The position numbers were made by a program, and so were the translations under genes. A DNA stretch of 5,157 nucleotides from Desulfotignum sp. (GTDB lineage: Bacteria; Desulfobacterota; Desulfobacteria; Desulfobacterales; Desulfobacteraceae), in assembly GCA_011390235.1 (NCBI GenBank), contig JAABSS010000091.1:1-5157 (forward strand). Reading direction: 5' to 3'. This document shows, piece by piece, positions 4,978-5,157 of this stretch. The number at the start of each line of letters is the position of its first letter. The first letter of the stretch is position 1. Below the pieces are notes generated by a model, which ran no database searches, was not told the DNA's origin, and was given only the letters and a program-made list of their open reading frames with translations.

Positions 4978-5157
4978 TTATTGTTTCTTTCCGGTAACCA
5001 GCAATTGATCTCTCGCCCGGGTGCATGCCACATAAAGAAGGTGGCGTTCGGTGTTGTATACTTCATCCAGATCGGCATCATCCCCCACAGCCTCAATTCT
5101 GTGCAATGAAGGGATGACGTCCTCATCACAGGCCATGACGACAACGGCTTTGAATTC
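4978..5157 (-). CDS. UvrD/Rep-type superfamily 1 helicase, C-terminal end (partial)
   Basis: Only the last 59 residues are present; the frame is open at the right edge and ends at TAA 4980-4978. It reads E-F-K-A-V-V-V-M-A-C-D-D-E-V-I-P, typical of the C-terminal RecA-like domain after motif V, then E-V-Y-N-T-E-R-H-L-L-Y-V-A-C-T-R-A-R-D-Q-L-L-V-T-G. Within this, Y-V-A-C-T-R-A-R is superfamily 1 motif VI, whose arginines contact ATP. The enzyme would be an ATP-driven 3'-5' DNA translocase or helicase acting in repair or in a defence or restriction complex. The subtype cannot be told from this end. The stop comes soon after motif VI, which fits the shorter UvrD-like proteins. No strong terminator is seen in the 16-base gap to the convergent DUF2283 gene. 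Confidence 0.85.
   Translation of the reverse strand, partial: EFKAVVVMACDEDVIPSLHRIEAVGDDADLDEVYNTERHLLYVACTRARDQLLVTGKKQ

Noticed and set aside
4722..5144. 140-codon minus-strand frame near the right end
   Set aside because: It overlaps DUF2283 and the helicase end in a different frame, and the helicase frame carries an unmistakable motif VI.
5152..5157. GAATTC at the very end of the window
   Set aside because: It is an EcoRI site and could mark a clone end, but the helicase frame reads through it normally, so there is no evidence of an artefact.

Overview
The window looks like a stretch of chromosome from a sulfate-reducing deltaproteobacterium of the Desulfobacterales type. This is inferred from moderate GC content, protein style and gene mix; no taxonomic marker gene is present. 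It has two parts.

Positions 1-3130 hold a minus-strand operon of three genes, each overlapping the next by 7-8 bases. The first gene encodes a 651-residue fusion of two universal stress protein (UspA) domains and a complete AcuC/HDAC-type zinc deacetylase with every expected catalytic residue. Next comes a 121-residue protein with seven cysteines. Last is a polytopic membrane protein that runs off the left edge. The tight coupling suggests a shared role, perhaps reversible protein acetylation linked to nucleotide or energy sensing, but this is inference. A 274-base gap upstream (3131-3404) carries a plausible promoter and a GC-rich segment with strong inverted repeats. That segment may be a structured RNA or a fragment of a group II intron.

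Positions 3405-4961 are a cluster of toxin-antitoxin genes. An AbrB/MazE-type antitoxin and a PemK/MazF-type toxin lie on the minus strand. Their promoter overlaps a perfect 7-bp inverted repeat that is a convincing autoregulatory operator. Divergent to them, on the plus strand, are two short broken coding remnants: the C-terminus of a possible nucleotidyltransferase-like protein and the N-terminus of a ParE-like toxin. These run directly into an intact hicB-hicA pair and a DUF2283 gene.

Positions 4978-5157 hold the C-terminal end of a UvrD/Rep-type helicase on the minus strand, convergent with the DUF2283 gene and continuing past the right edge. The dead fragments, the several TA modules and the flanking helicase gene suggest a recombination-prone accessory spot beside an ordinary chromosomal operon.
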